Source of the DNA: Gammaproteobacteria bacterium
GTDB lineage: Bacteria > Pseudomonadota > Gammaproteobacteria > Methylococcales > Methylomonadaceae
DNA length: 64,000 nucleotides
Assembly: GCA_018830325.1 (NCBI GenBank)
Contig: JAHJSQ010000098.1
Coordinates: 18,582-82,581 of the forward strand
Reading direction: 5' to 3'
The position numbers and the translations under genes are program-made. Below the pieces are notes generated by a model. The model saw only the letters and a list, made by a program, of their open reading frames with translations, made no database searches and was not told where the DNA came from. Position 1 is the stretch's first letter; each line of letters begins with the position of its first letter. Positions 1-7,557 of the stretch are shown here, piece by piece.

Positions 1-2790
1 CTGCGCTATGGATATGCTTCAAACACTTATTTTCAAGAAGGCGACGAAGAACTCATTCGTTTAATCACCGCTTTACCCAGTACTTATGAAGGCGTACCGA
101 TCATTAACGGCGCGACTGGTTATTTGGTTATAACACAAGCCGTTAAAACCGGACGTTTGTTTTATCAGTCATTGGATGAACCGGCGATAACGAACGGCGA
201 ATTACGCGATTTAAATTTCGAATGGCTCATGCAGGATAATGGCGATTTTCAGTTGGTATTGACCATCGAACATGACGCTATTTTAATCTTGACCGAACCG
301 CCGATGTATCTGGAGCCGGCAAACGGTTTAATCGGGCCTTTGAATGTACATGGAATCGATTTTCAACAATTGCAAAAAATTCTGACGATTCCGCGTATTC
401 CCGCCGAAGCCGCCGAAGAGTTTAGCGAGCGTTTAACGCTTCAGCATCCCGAATTACCTTTACCGCCGCCGCGCAGGATTGAAATCGTTGAACTGCGGGG
501 TCAAAAGCCCCGCCCGAAACTGACATTGTTCGGCACGCAATTTACGACGTCGAATTATGTCCATGCAATGTCGGTCAGTTTCGATTATTCCGGGCATATT
601 TTTGCGGCGCATCCACTCGAAAGAAACAAGGCGAACAGTTTTTATTCGAAAACGGATAATGCTTCAGCCGAATCGGAGCGCCTTGTTTGGGAAGTGATTA
701 AAACCGAACAAGGCTTATTGCGTATCGCACGCGATCAGGCTGCCGAATCCGAGGCGATTCAACGCTTAACCGACCAAGGCTTCCGATCGATGGATTGGCC
801 CGGCAACACGGAATTCGTCATGACGGCGCAGACGGAACCCTCGGACGCGAATGGGGCGGTTCGATGGGGCACATTCGTGCAAAACAGCGTTCCCGAACTG
901 GAACAAGCCGGTTGGTTGATTGAAATTAACGATAGCTTTTTGATGAAATTCCAGGAGGCCGATACTTGGAATGCTGAAATCGACGAAAGCGGTAACGATT
1001 GGTTTGAAATGCGTTTTAACATCAACGTGGACGGTCAATCGTTACCGCTTTTGCCATTGATCATGCCGGTCTTGGAAAATTTTAAAGGGGACCAATTACC
1101 CGAAATTCTTAGCATTCCGATGGGTGAGCATCAATACTTAAACATTCCGTCGGAGCGTATCAAGCCGTTCTTGGATATCTTGTTCGAGTTATTCGATGCC
1201 GGTACTTACAGTGACCAGGGCGTATTGACCTTATCACGTTTTAATTCGGTCGCATTAGCCGATTTGGAAACGCACAGTTACGGCCTTTTCAGCCTAAAAG
1301 GCGGTAAGGCGCTTCGCGAAGTCGCTAAGAAGTTACGGGATTTCAAAGGTATCGCCAACGTTGCGCCGCCCGAAGGCTTGAATGCGCAATTGCGCGACTA
1401 TCAACAACTAGGGCTCAATTGGCTGCAATTTATGCGCGAATATCAATTCGCGGGAATTTTGGCCGACGATATGGGGCTCGGTAAAACCATTCAAACGCTA
1501 GCGCATATCCAACTGGAAAAAGAGCAGGGGCGCTTGACTGCTCCTTGTCTAATCATCGCCCCAACCAGCCTGATGGGCAATTGGCGACGCGAGGCCGAGC
1601 GCTTTACACCGAATTTGAGTGTCTTGATACTACAAGGCGTCGACCGAAAACAACATTTTCATAAAATCAACGATTTCGATATCGTGCTGACGACCTATCC
1701 TTTGTTGCCTCGTGATGAGGAAGCGTTGATCGAACCCGATTATCATTATTTGATACTCGATGAAGCGCAAATCATCAAGAACCCCAAGGCCAAGGCATCG
1801 GCCATCGTCAGAAGAATCAATGCGAATCATCGATTATGTTTAACCGGCACGCCGCTGGAAAATCACTTGGGCGAATTATGGGCGCAATTCGATTTCTTGA
1901 TGCCTGGCTTTCTCGGCGACAGCGCTTTTTTCAAGCGCATCTATCGTACGCCGATCGAAACCCACGGCGACTATGAGCAACGCAAGCGCTTGTCGCGCCG
2001 ACTCGAACCTTTTTTGCTGCGTCGGACCAAGCAAGAGGTTGCCAAAGAGTTACCACCGAAAACCGAAATGATCCGCTCGGTGCCGCTAGACTCCAAACAG
2101 GCTGCCTTATACGAGAGTATAAGATTGACCATGGAGAAGAAAGTTCGCGATGCGATTGCACAAAAAGGACTGGCGCGCAGCCACATTACGATATTGGACG
2201 CCTTGCTGAAACTGCGCCAAACCTGCTGCGATCCGAGAACGTTAAACTTGAAAGAGGCGCAAAAAGTCAAACAGTCGGCTAAACTCGATTTATTGATGGA
2301 GTTGCTGCCCGAGTTACTCGAGGAAGGCCGTAGAATTTTGGTATTCTCGCAATTCACGAAGATGATCGCACTCATCGAAGCGGAATTGAAAACCCGGAAA
2401 ATTGCTTATAGTAAATTGACCGGCCAGACTAAAAACCGTGACGAAGCGATTAATTTATTTACCGGCGGCACAGTCGACGTATTTCTGATTAGTCTCAAGG
2501 CGGGCGGTGTCGGCTTAAATCTTACCGAGGCCGATACCGTGATCATTTACGATCCGTGGTGGAATCCTGCTGTGGAAAGTCAAGCCGCGGACCGGGCTTA
2601 TCGAATCGGTCAAGACAAGCCGGTATTCGTTTATAAACTGATTACCGAAAATACGGTCGAAGAGAAAATTCTTGCCTTACAGGAAAAAAAGCGTGCATTG
2701 GCGTCCGGGGTTTATCAGGAAAACAACGAGCAAGGTTTTAATTTGACTGCGGAGGATTTGACCGCATTATTCGATCCGGTACAGTCGTAG
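1..2790 (+). CDS. SNF2/SWI2-family DEAD-like helicase (5' end outside window)
   Basis: The reading frame is open from base 1, so the start codon lies upstream of the window. About 929 residues are visible. The C-terminal half carries a complete SNF2 helicase core: a Walker A segment DDMGLGKT near visible residue 490, a DEAQ box (motif II, LILDEAQ), motif III-like LTGTPLEN, and the C-terminal helicase motifs GGVGLNL and QAADRAYRIGQ. The N-terminal half is the less conserved region found in bacterial SNF2 proteins; a SWIM zinc finger, if present, would be in the missing part. The family uses ATP hydrolysis to move along double-stranded DNA or remodel protein-DNA complexes; the specific role of these bacterial proteins is poorly defined. 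The gene ends 178 bases before the next one and shows no operon link. Confidence 0.93.
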   Translation: MRYGYASNTYFQEGDEELIRLITALPSTYEGVPIINGATGYLVITQAVKTGRLFYQSLDEPAITNGELRDLNFEWLMQDNGDFQLVLTIEHDAILILTEPPMYLEPANGLIGPLNVHGIDFQQLQKILTIPRIPAEAAEEFSERLTLQHPELPLPPPRRIEIVELRGQKPRPKLTLFGTQFTTSNYVHAMSVSFDYSGHIFAAHPLERNKANSFYSKTDNASAESERLVWEVIKTEQGLLRIARDQAAESEAIQRLTDQGFRSMDWPGNTEFVMTAQTEPSDANGAVRWGTFVQNSVPELEQAGWLIEINDSFLMKFQEADTWNAEIDESGNDWFEMRFNINVDGQSLPLLPLIMPVLENFKGDQLPEILSIPMGEHQYLNIPSERIKPFLDILFELFDAGTYSDQGVLTLSRFNSVALADLETHSYGLFSLKGGKALREVAKKLRDFKGIANVAPPEGLNAQLRDYQQLGLNWLQFMREYQFAGILADDMGLGKTIQTLAHIQLEKEQGRLTAPCLIIAPTSLMGNWRREAERFTPNLSVLILQGVDRKQHFHKINDFDIVLTTYPLLPRDEEALIEPDYHYLILDEAQIIKNPKAKASAIVRRINANHRLCLTGTPLENHLGELWAQFDFLMPGFLGDSAFFKRIYRTPIETHGDYEQRKRLSRRLEPFLLRRTKQEVAKELPPKTEMIRSVPLDSKQAALYESIRLTMEKKVRDAIAQKGLARSHITILDALLKLRQTCCDPRTLNLKEAQKVKQSAKLDLLMELLPELLEEGRRILVFSQFTKMIALIEAELKTRKIAYSKLTGQTKNRDEAINLFTGGTVDVFLISLKAGGVGLNLTEADTVIIYDPWWNPAVESQAADRAYRIGQDKPVFVYKLITENTVEEKILALQEKKRALASGVYQENNEQGFNLTAEDLTALFDPVQS

Positions 2791-2968
2791 GCATTGATCC
2801 AATAAAAAGCATTTTGTCCTCGAAACACACGAAAATATTTGATATCTTGGCAGGCTGAGGTTTGCAGCCGGCGAAACGAACGGTTGCGTCAGCCAAAATC
2901 GTTTAAAAATGCAAACTTCGTGTAATCTGTGATCATTGAGATCAATCATAATAACCGGGCTTTAAACG

Positions 2969-4948
2969 ATGAACGATTATCCGCCGCATATTGAAGTCAT
3001 CAATGATGCAGGTCATTACCCGCCTGGCTCGCCGCCTCAACGCTGGTTTATCTCCCGTTTGCCAATCTTTCTCGGTGTATTCCTGAGTGCATTGTTCATC
3101 GGCTTGGCTTACAACTACAGCCGCCCTGCAATATACCGCAGCACGGCAACCTTACTGACTTCGGCAATGACCGCGATCGATCAGGCCTCGGAAACCGCCG
3201 ATATCCAGCATGTCGCGATACAACGGCAAATTTTGCTGGGCCGCGAACTATTGGATGAAACGCTCAAGAGACTCGAGATAACACATCCGCAAGCCAATCT
3301 CACTTTAGAAGACGTCAAGGAAATCTTGCAAGTCCAATCGTTGCCCGACACGCAATTGGTCGAAATGCAGGCCGAGGGCGAAATGCCGGAGATTTTATCG
3401 GCTTTGATCAATACTTGGATAGACGTATATTTGGATGCCAGAGCGGCGGAAATCGAAAGCAGCAAAGGTAAGACAATACAAATCGTCAAGGATGAGTTGG
3501 ATGAATTGGAAATTAAAATCGAACAAGCTCGGAACGCGCTGATCGAATTTAGGAACGAACATGACATCGCTTCAACCGAGCGCCAAGAAAATACGGTATT
3601 GGCCAAATTAACCGGGCTAACTGCGGCATTGAATAACGCCAATGAGGCCGAAGTTAAAGCCAAGGCCCGACTCGAAGCCGTCGAAAAGGCCATTGAGGAA
3701 GGTCAAGCCGTCGTGCCGACTCAGGATCAACGTAGCCTTGAACAACTGGAACAGCGGTTGCAACAGCTCAAGGAAAAGCTGGCCGAATTCGACAAACGCT
3801 ATACCCGGGAATACCTGGCTCGGCAACCGTCGATGAGGTTCATTCCCGAGGAAATCAAAAAACTCGAAAAGGAAATCGCCGCCAAGCAACAATACGGCAC
3901 AAGAATCGTGCATACCGATGCGATGCAAGAATACCAGGCCGCTAAAATGACGCTCGATCGTATTCGTCAACAGCTCGAGGACCACAAACGCATGGCGTCG
4001 GAGTTTAGCTCGCGTTTCGCGCAACACGAAACTCTGAAAGCCGATCTCGATGGACTCGAAAAAATTTACCGTGAAACGCAAGAACGCCTGGTTCAAATCG
4101 AAACGCGTCCGGTTGAAAAATACCCTCAGGTTACCGTGATTGACCGAGCCTTTCTTGCCCGCGATCCCATCAGCCCGAATTACAACCGAGATACAGTGAT
4201 TATCGTTATCGGTTCAGTCATGCTCGGACTGTTCGGCGTTTGGCTGGCCGAGTTTTTACATCCGCCCCGCAAAAAGCAAGCGGACTTCGATTTATCTGGC
4301 TTATCAACTTATCCGAATCTAGGTTTTGGCGTCGGACGTTTGGACCTACCGCAAATCTCGCCCGAAAGGCTGGCGCAAATCCGCAATCATCAGCGACTGA
4401 ATGCGCCAATGCCGCGGGAATTGTCGGATGCCGATTTGCGCGGGTTGCTCAATGCTTCGAATACGATGGGCAGGCAGCTGATTGTTTTATTATTGCTTGG
4501 TGTTACATTGAAGGAGGCCGCGGCATTGACTCCGGACAACTTCGATGCAGAGGCAGGAGAGATTCGGTTGAGCGGTCCCGTACCGAGAAACATTCCGCTC
4601 GACGGTCTATTGAGTTATTTTAACGAGCAACATCGGTTTCCGGCCTGGTATACCGATAGCCCGCTAGCGATCGACGGTCTTTCCGCGATTATAAGCGTTG
4701 CGGCAATCGATGCCGGCATGACACATCCCGAAGATTTCAATGCCGATGCCATTCGCCATACCTACATCGTGTATCTAATAAGACAAGGTTTGAAGTTATC
4801 CGAACTTGAAAACATCGTCGGAACGATACCGCCCACCGATTTAGTCGAATACGGCCGTTATTCGCCGTTACGCCCCGGTCTTTCAGTGACCGAAATCAAC
4901 CGAATCCATCCGGCTTTGGAAGCGGAAGCGCTTCCGCCGGCGCAATGA
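2969..4948 (+). CDS. Wzz/GumC-like chain-length protein fused to a degenerate tyrosine-recombinase-like domain
   Basis: A 659-residue protein. Residues 1-430 have the layout of a polysaccharide co-polymerase: a first membrane segment at about 31-48, a long periplasmic coiled-coil region rich in Glu, Lys and Gln, and a second membrane segment at about 409-428 followed by HPPRK. Such proteins set the chain length of exported polysaccharides in the inner membrane. In place of the usual cytoplasmic tail or tyrosine kinase, residues about 485-650 resemble the catalytic domain of tyrosine recombinases (GVTLKEAAALTPDNFD, DAIRHTYIVYLIRQG, DLVEYGRYSP). The box I Arg position is Thr513, the HxxR histidine is Asp593 (Arg596 kept), the LGH histidine is Thr619, and Tyr628/Tyr631 are near the nucleophile position. 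It is therefore unlikely to be catalytic. A glycosyltransferase follows 13 bases downstream. The start has only a weak ribosome site. Confidence 0.85.
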   Translation: MNDYPPHIEVINDAGHYPPGSPPQRWFISRLPIFLGVFLSALFIGLAYNYSRPAIYRSTATLLTSAMTAIDQASETADIQHVAIQRQILLGRELLDETLKRLEITHPQANLTLEDVKEILQVQSLPDTQLVEMQAEGEMPEILSALINTWIDVYLDARAAEIESSKGKTIQIVKDELDELEIKIEQARNALIEFRNEHDIASTERQENTVLAKLTGLTAALNNANEAEVKAKARLEAVEKAIEEGQAVVPTQDQRSLEQLEQRLQQLKEKLAEFDKRYTREYLARQPSMRFIPEEIKKLEKEIAAKQQYGTRIVHTDAMQEYQAAKMTLDRIRQQLEDHKRMASEFSSRFAQHETLKADLDGLEKIYRETQERLVQIETRPVEKYPQVTVIDRAFLARDPISPNYNRDTVIIVIGSVMLGLFGVWLAEFLHPPRKKQADFDLSGLSTYPNLGFGVGRLDLPQISPERLAQIRNHQRLNAPMPRELSDADLRGLLNASNTMGRQLIVLLLLGVTLKEAAALTPDNFDAEAGEIRLSGPVPRNIPLDGLLSYFNEQHRFPAWYTDSPLAIDGLSAIISVAAIDAGMTHPEDFNADAIRHTYIVYLIRQGLKLSELENIVGTIPPTDLVEYGRYSPLRPGLSVTEINRIHPALEAEALPPAQ

Positions 4949-4961
4949 ACGAAAACAAATC

Positions 4962-5651
4962 GTGCGCTTTTCGATCATAATCCCGACACTCAACGAACAA
5001 ACCTCGATCATTGAGTGCCTTGGCAAATTGCAACACTTACGTAGGCATGCGGAAATCATCGTATCGGATGGCGGCAGTTGCGATGAGACCGTGACGCTGG
5101 CCGAGGGTCTGGCCGACCGCGTATTAACCGGCCCGGCCGGCCGCGCCAAGCAAATGAATCGCGGTGCACAGCATGCGCACGGCGAAATCTTGATCTTTTT
5201 GCATGCCGATACGGTACTGCCCGAACAAGCCTTGAACTCGATTACTCAAGCGCTGAACGAAGGCGCATGTTGGGGGCGTTTCAATATTCGTCTGAGCGGC
5301 CGCCATGCCATGTTGAAAGTGATTGCCGCATTAATGAACCTACGTTCACGATTGACCGGTATCGCGACCGGAGATCAGGCGATTTTCGTGAGTCGCAAAG
5401 CCTTCGATGCCGTGGGGGGCTTTCCCGATATCGCCTTGATGGAAGATATCGCGCTAAGCAAATCTTTGAAAAAATGGGGTAAACCCGCTTGTCTAATCGA
5501 TCGTGTCGTCAGTTCCGGCAAACGCTGGGAAAACTATGGCCTATACCGAACGATTCTATTGATGTGGAGTCTAAGGCTACGTTATTTTTTGGGCAGTCAT
5601 CCGGAGACATTGGCTTATCTCTATCGAACAGGAAAATTATGGAAACCGTAA
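4962..5651 (+). CDS. Family 2 glycosyltransferase (TIGR04283-like)
   Basis: A 229-residue GT-A fold glycosyltransferase. The N-terminus has the nucleotide-sugar fold signature (FSIIIPTLNE), then SDGGSCD, GRAKQMNRGA and a DXD-like LHADT motif. GDQAIFV and a late MEDIALS segment agree with the TIGR04283 family (rSAM/selenodomain-associated transferase 2). No membrane anchor is evident. The start is GTG, placed where the conserved N-terminal strand begins; no better in-frame start is close. The gene lies 13 bases after the Wzz-like gene and its 3' end overlaps the start of the next gene by 13 bases, so the three are probably co-transcribed and may act on a surface glycan or lipid. The sugar donor and acceptor cannot be read from the sequence. 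Confidence 0.85.
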   Translation: MRFSIIIPTLNEQTSIIECLGKLQHLRRHAEIIVSDGGSCDETVTLAEGLADRVLTGPAGRAKQMNRGAQHAHGEILIFLHADTVLPEQALNSITQALNEGACWGRFNIRLSGRHAMLKVIAALMNLRSRLTGIATGDQAIFVSRKAFDAVGGFPDIALMEDIALSKSLKKWGKPACLIDRVVSSGKRWENYGLYRTILLMWSLRLRYFLGSHPETLAYLYRTGKLWKP

Positions 5652-6430
5652 TCCGCTTATCTATTGCGCTAGGCGTTTTTTTGATCATGATCAGTTGGGA
5701 AGCGCTGCGACCAAGACGCAAGCAATCGCCCGACCGCAAACGACGCTGGCCGATCAATATCGGCTTGGCGCTGTTCAACATGCTGCTGATGCGATTGACG
5801 GTCGGGGGAGCGGCCTATCTGAGCGCGGTTTATGCGCAAGAGCAGTCTTGGGGAATTTTGAATGCGCTTGATATTCAAGGCTGGCCGGCGGTTGCGTTTA
5901 CCTTGATCGCGCTCGATTTTGCGATTTACGGTCAGCATGTGCTCTCGCACAAATGGCCGTTGCTATGGCGTTTGCACCAGATTCATCACACCGATATAGC
6001 CTTCGATGCGACAACGGCGGTTCGCTTTCATCCGTTGGAAATCGTTTTTTCGATGTTCTATAAAATCGCGTGGATCTTATTGCTCGGTGCGGACCCGCTG
6101 GCCGTGATCGCCTTCGAAATTATCCTGAACGGTGCAGCCACGTTCAATCACGGCAATGTCGATATCCCGGAACGAGTCGATAAAATACTCCGTTGGTTCA
6201 TCGTCACGCCGGATATGCATCGTATTCATCATTCGACGATCCCAGTCGAAACCGACAGTAATTACGGCTTTTCGATTTCCTGTTGGGATCGCCTATGTGG
6301 CACCTACCGCGCCGAACCCAAACAAGCGCAAACCGAGATGCCGATCGGTCTCGCGCCTTTCAGAAATCCGGAAGAACTCGGATTCGCGAGCTTGTTGCGT
6401 TTGCCATTTAGCACGTTACGCCGGGAGTGA
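5639..6430 (+). CDS. Sterol desaturase/fatty acid hydroxylase family membrane protein
   Basis: A 263-residue integral membrane protein with the histidine clusters of the fatty acid hydroxylase superfamily: HVLSH, LHQIHH, FNHGN and HRIHHS. These bind a di-iron centre that hydroxylates or desaturates lipids. Several hydrophobic segments (VIRLSIALGVFLIMISW, AVAFTLIALDFAIYG, FYKIAWILLL) place it in the membrane. ATG at 5639 is chosen because it opens the first membrane segment. A longer frame exists, but it would lie inside the glycosyltransferase gene. The start overlaps the end of that gene by 13 bases, so translational coupling is likely. The substrate is unknown; many bacterial members of this family act on lipids other than sterols. 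Confidence 0.86.
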   Translation: METVIRLSIALGVFLIMISWEALRPRRKQSPDRKRRWPINIGLALFNMLLMRLTVGGAAYLSAVYAQEQSWGILNALDIQGWPAVAFTLIALDFAIYGQHVLSHKWPLLWRLHQIHHTDIAFDATTAVRFHPLEIVFSMFYKIAWILLLGADPLAVIAFEIILNGAATFNHGNVDIPERVDKILRWFIVTPDMHRIHHSTIPVETDSNYGFSISCWDRLCGTYRAEPKQAQTEMPIGLAPFRNPEELGFASLLRLPFSTLRRE

Positions 6431-6464
6431 CGCGAGCTATCGCTTATCCTAGAAAAAGCGTGTC

Positions 6465-6552
6465 ACCATGAAGGCCATGAAGTGACATGAAGAATTAGAT
6501 TTTTGATTTTATAGTTTTTTCTACATAACCTTCATGTGCTTCATGGCCAAAT
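6465..6552. repeat. Palindromic repeat, family C copy 1
   Basis: Inverted repeat built from CCATGAAGGCCATGAAG on the left and CTTCATGTGCTTCATGG on the right, with an AT-rich loop. A flank reading TTATCCTAGAAAAAGC lies at 6443-6459. Similar modules occur at 18000-18210, 21491-21592, 41566-41615 and around 28500/28800. This copy lies between two convergent genes and could act as a two-way terminator. Confidence 0.75.
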
Positions 6553-6566
6553 TGTTGAATTTATGT

Positions 6567-6773
6567 TTATTCCAGCTTGATTTGATCTTCGATCGTATGC
6601 GTCAGCTGAACTCCCGGCAGCTCCAAAGTCATTTTTACCTGTAGCGTTTCAGTGCCTTTTAGGTTCCCTGCTTCAACCGCTTTAGCAATCGCGTGTTCAA
6701 TCTCCCGCTGTGAAGTGACGCCGACTTGTTTCAAAAATTTCCTGACTTCCATATTCAAAGTATCTTCGTTCAT
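6567..6773 (-). CDS. DUF6494 family small protein
   Basis: A 68-residue cytoplasmic protein beginning MNEDTLNMEVRKFLKQVG and containing GVTSQREIEHAI. From memory this matches DUF6494, a short conserved proteobacterial family of unknown function. The first half looks helical. The second half (LQVKMTLELPGVQL) reads as beta strands. The start is an ATG at 6773 preceded on its strand by GGAGACAAC, a reasonable ribosome site. It stands alone, convergent with the hydroxylase gene and separated from it by a palindromic repeat. No regulation is visible. Confidence 0.75.
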   Translation of the reverse strand: MNEDTLNMEVRKFLKQVGVTSQREIEHAIAKAVEAGNLKGTETLQVKMTLELPGVQLTHTIEDQIKLE

Positions 6774-7084
6774 TGTTGTCTCCGGTTAATCATCAAAAAA
6801 GGCCGGAAAAGCTCTGTGCCGACCGGTCCAGTGGGTCTCGTGCGAAAATCAAGTCGTTACCTACTGAAAACACAAAAGCATTTTAACCCGTGCTCGCTTC
6901 GCGATTCTAATTTAGCTTTAACAAATGTATTGCCTTGGCCGGGACGGGTAAATAACCCGCCCCGAACATTTTGGTTTGATTAATCCATGTCGAAATGTAC
7001 AGAACAGAGTTCTGATCCTGTCTTTCTCAAGTTTTAAAATCCCAGTTCGCTTAACGATTCTAATCGAGCAACAAATGAAGAGAA
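6774..7084. other. Non-coding spacer with a possible terminator-like hairpin
   Basis: I see no convincing gene here. Near 6938-6962 the sequence GGGACGGGTAAATAACCCGCCCC can fold into a GC-rich hairpin. It has no U tract, so terminator function is uncertain. The short phrase CGATTCTAAT occurs twice (near 6901 and 7054). Confidence 0.4.
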
Positions 7085-7094
7085 ATATTTTTTG

Positions 7095-7124
7095 TTGACA
7101 TATAAATAAGAATCATTATCATTA
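7095..7124 (+). promoter_or_regulatory. Promoter overlapped by a Fur box, upstream of the heme locus
   Basis: TTGACA at 7095-7100 and TATCAT at 7117-7122 are separated by 16 bases, a good sigma-70 promoter. The -10 region is embedded in ATAAGAATCATTATCATTA (7106-7124), which closely matches the Fur consensus made of NATWAT-type units. Iron-loaded Fur bound here would block polymerase. The site is about 115 bases upstream of the first small gene of the heme locus. Confidence 0.8.
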
Positions 7125-7239
7125 GCACTACGATAGATATTTGACCTCTCCTGACTATCGTTTGGCGCACGATGCTTCGCTCTCTTAATCGCACACTGCG
7201 TGCGCCAATTTTTTTAATGCTTACTCGAATGAGGATGTC

Positions 7240-7518
7240 ATGTTGGAAAATCAAACGGAAACATCGGCTCTGCATGAAATTACACATCTTCATGCGAGCA
7301 CGTTAATGCTAATCACCCAATTCAGCAACGGTCATCATTGTCCGAAATTGGCGCACATGATCGTCAACCAGCTCAACAGACTGATCACCGAATCCGAGCT
7401 GGAACAACTGCCCACGGGCCAACAAATGTACCGTCAATTACTCAGTCATTGGCAGCAAGTGACGCATACGTTGTTGGAACAGCGGCAACAAAATCCTAAG
7501 CGCACACAATTACACTGA
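7240..7518 (+). CDS. Small unrecognised protein, first gene of the heme locus
   Basis: A 92-residue protein, soluble and His/Gln-rich, with no signal peptide or membrane segment. It is the first gene behind the Fur-controlled promoter, with a good ribosome site (GAGGATGTC before ATG). Visible patterns include ALHEITHLHAS, NGHHCPKLAHM and MYRQLLSHWQQ. The several His residues and one Cys could bind heme or metal, but that is speculation. Its middle section resembles the small protein at 11175 (hydrophobic helix, Leu-Ile, acidic loop, PTxxQ/PEQ, then a Trp-containing helix). I do not recognise the family. Its place just ahead of the receptor suggests a role in heme or iron uptake. Confidence 0.7.
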   Translation: MLENQTETSALHEITHLHASTLMLITQFSNGHHCPKLAHMIVNQLNRLITESELEQLPTGQQMYRQLLSHWQQVTHTLLEQRQQNPKRTQLH

Positions 7519-7557
7519 GCATCTTCAGGATGAAACCCCATAAATTCACTCGCCAAC

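Noticed and set aside
2969..4948. Wzz-like protein as a BY-kinase or as an active integrase
   Set aside because: No Walker A or tyrosine cluster for a kinase, and three of the five recombinase catalytic positions are replaced.
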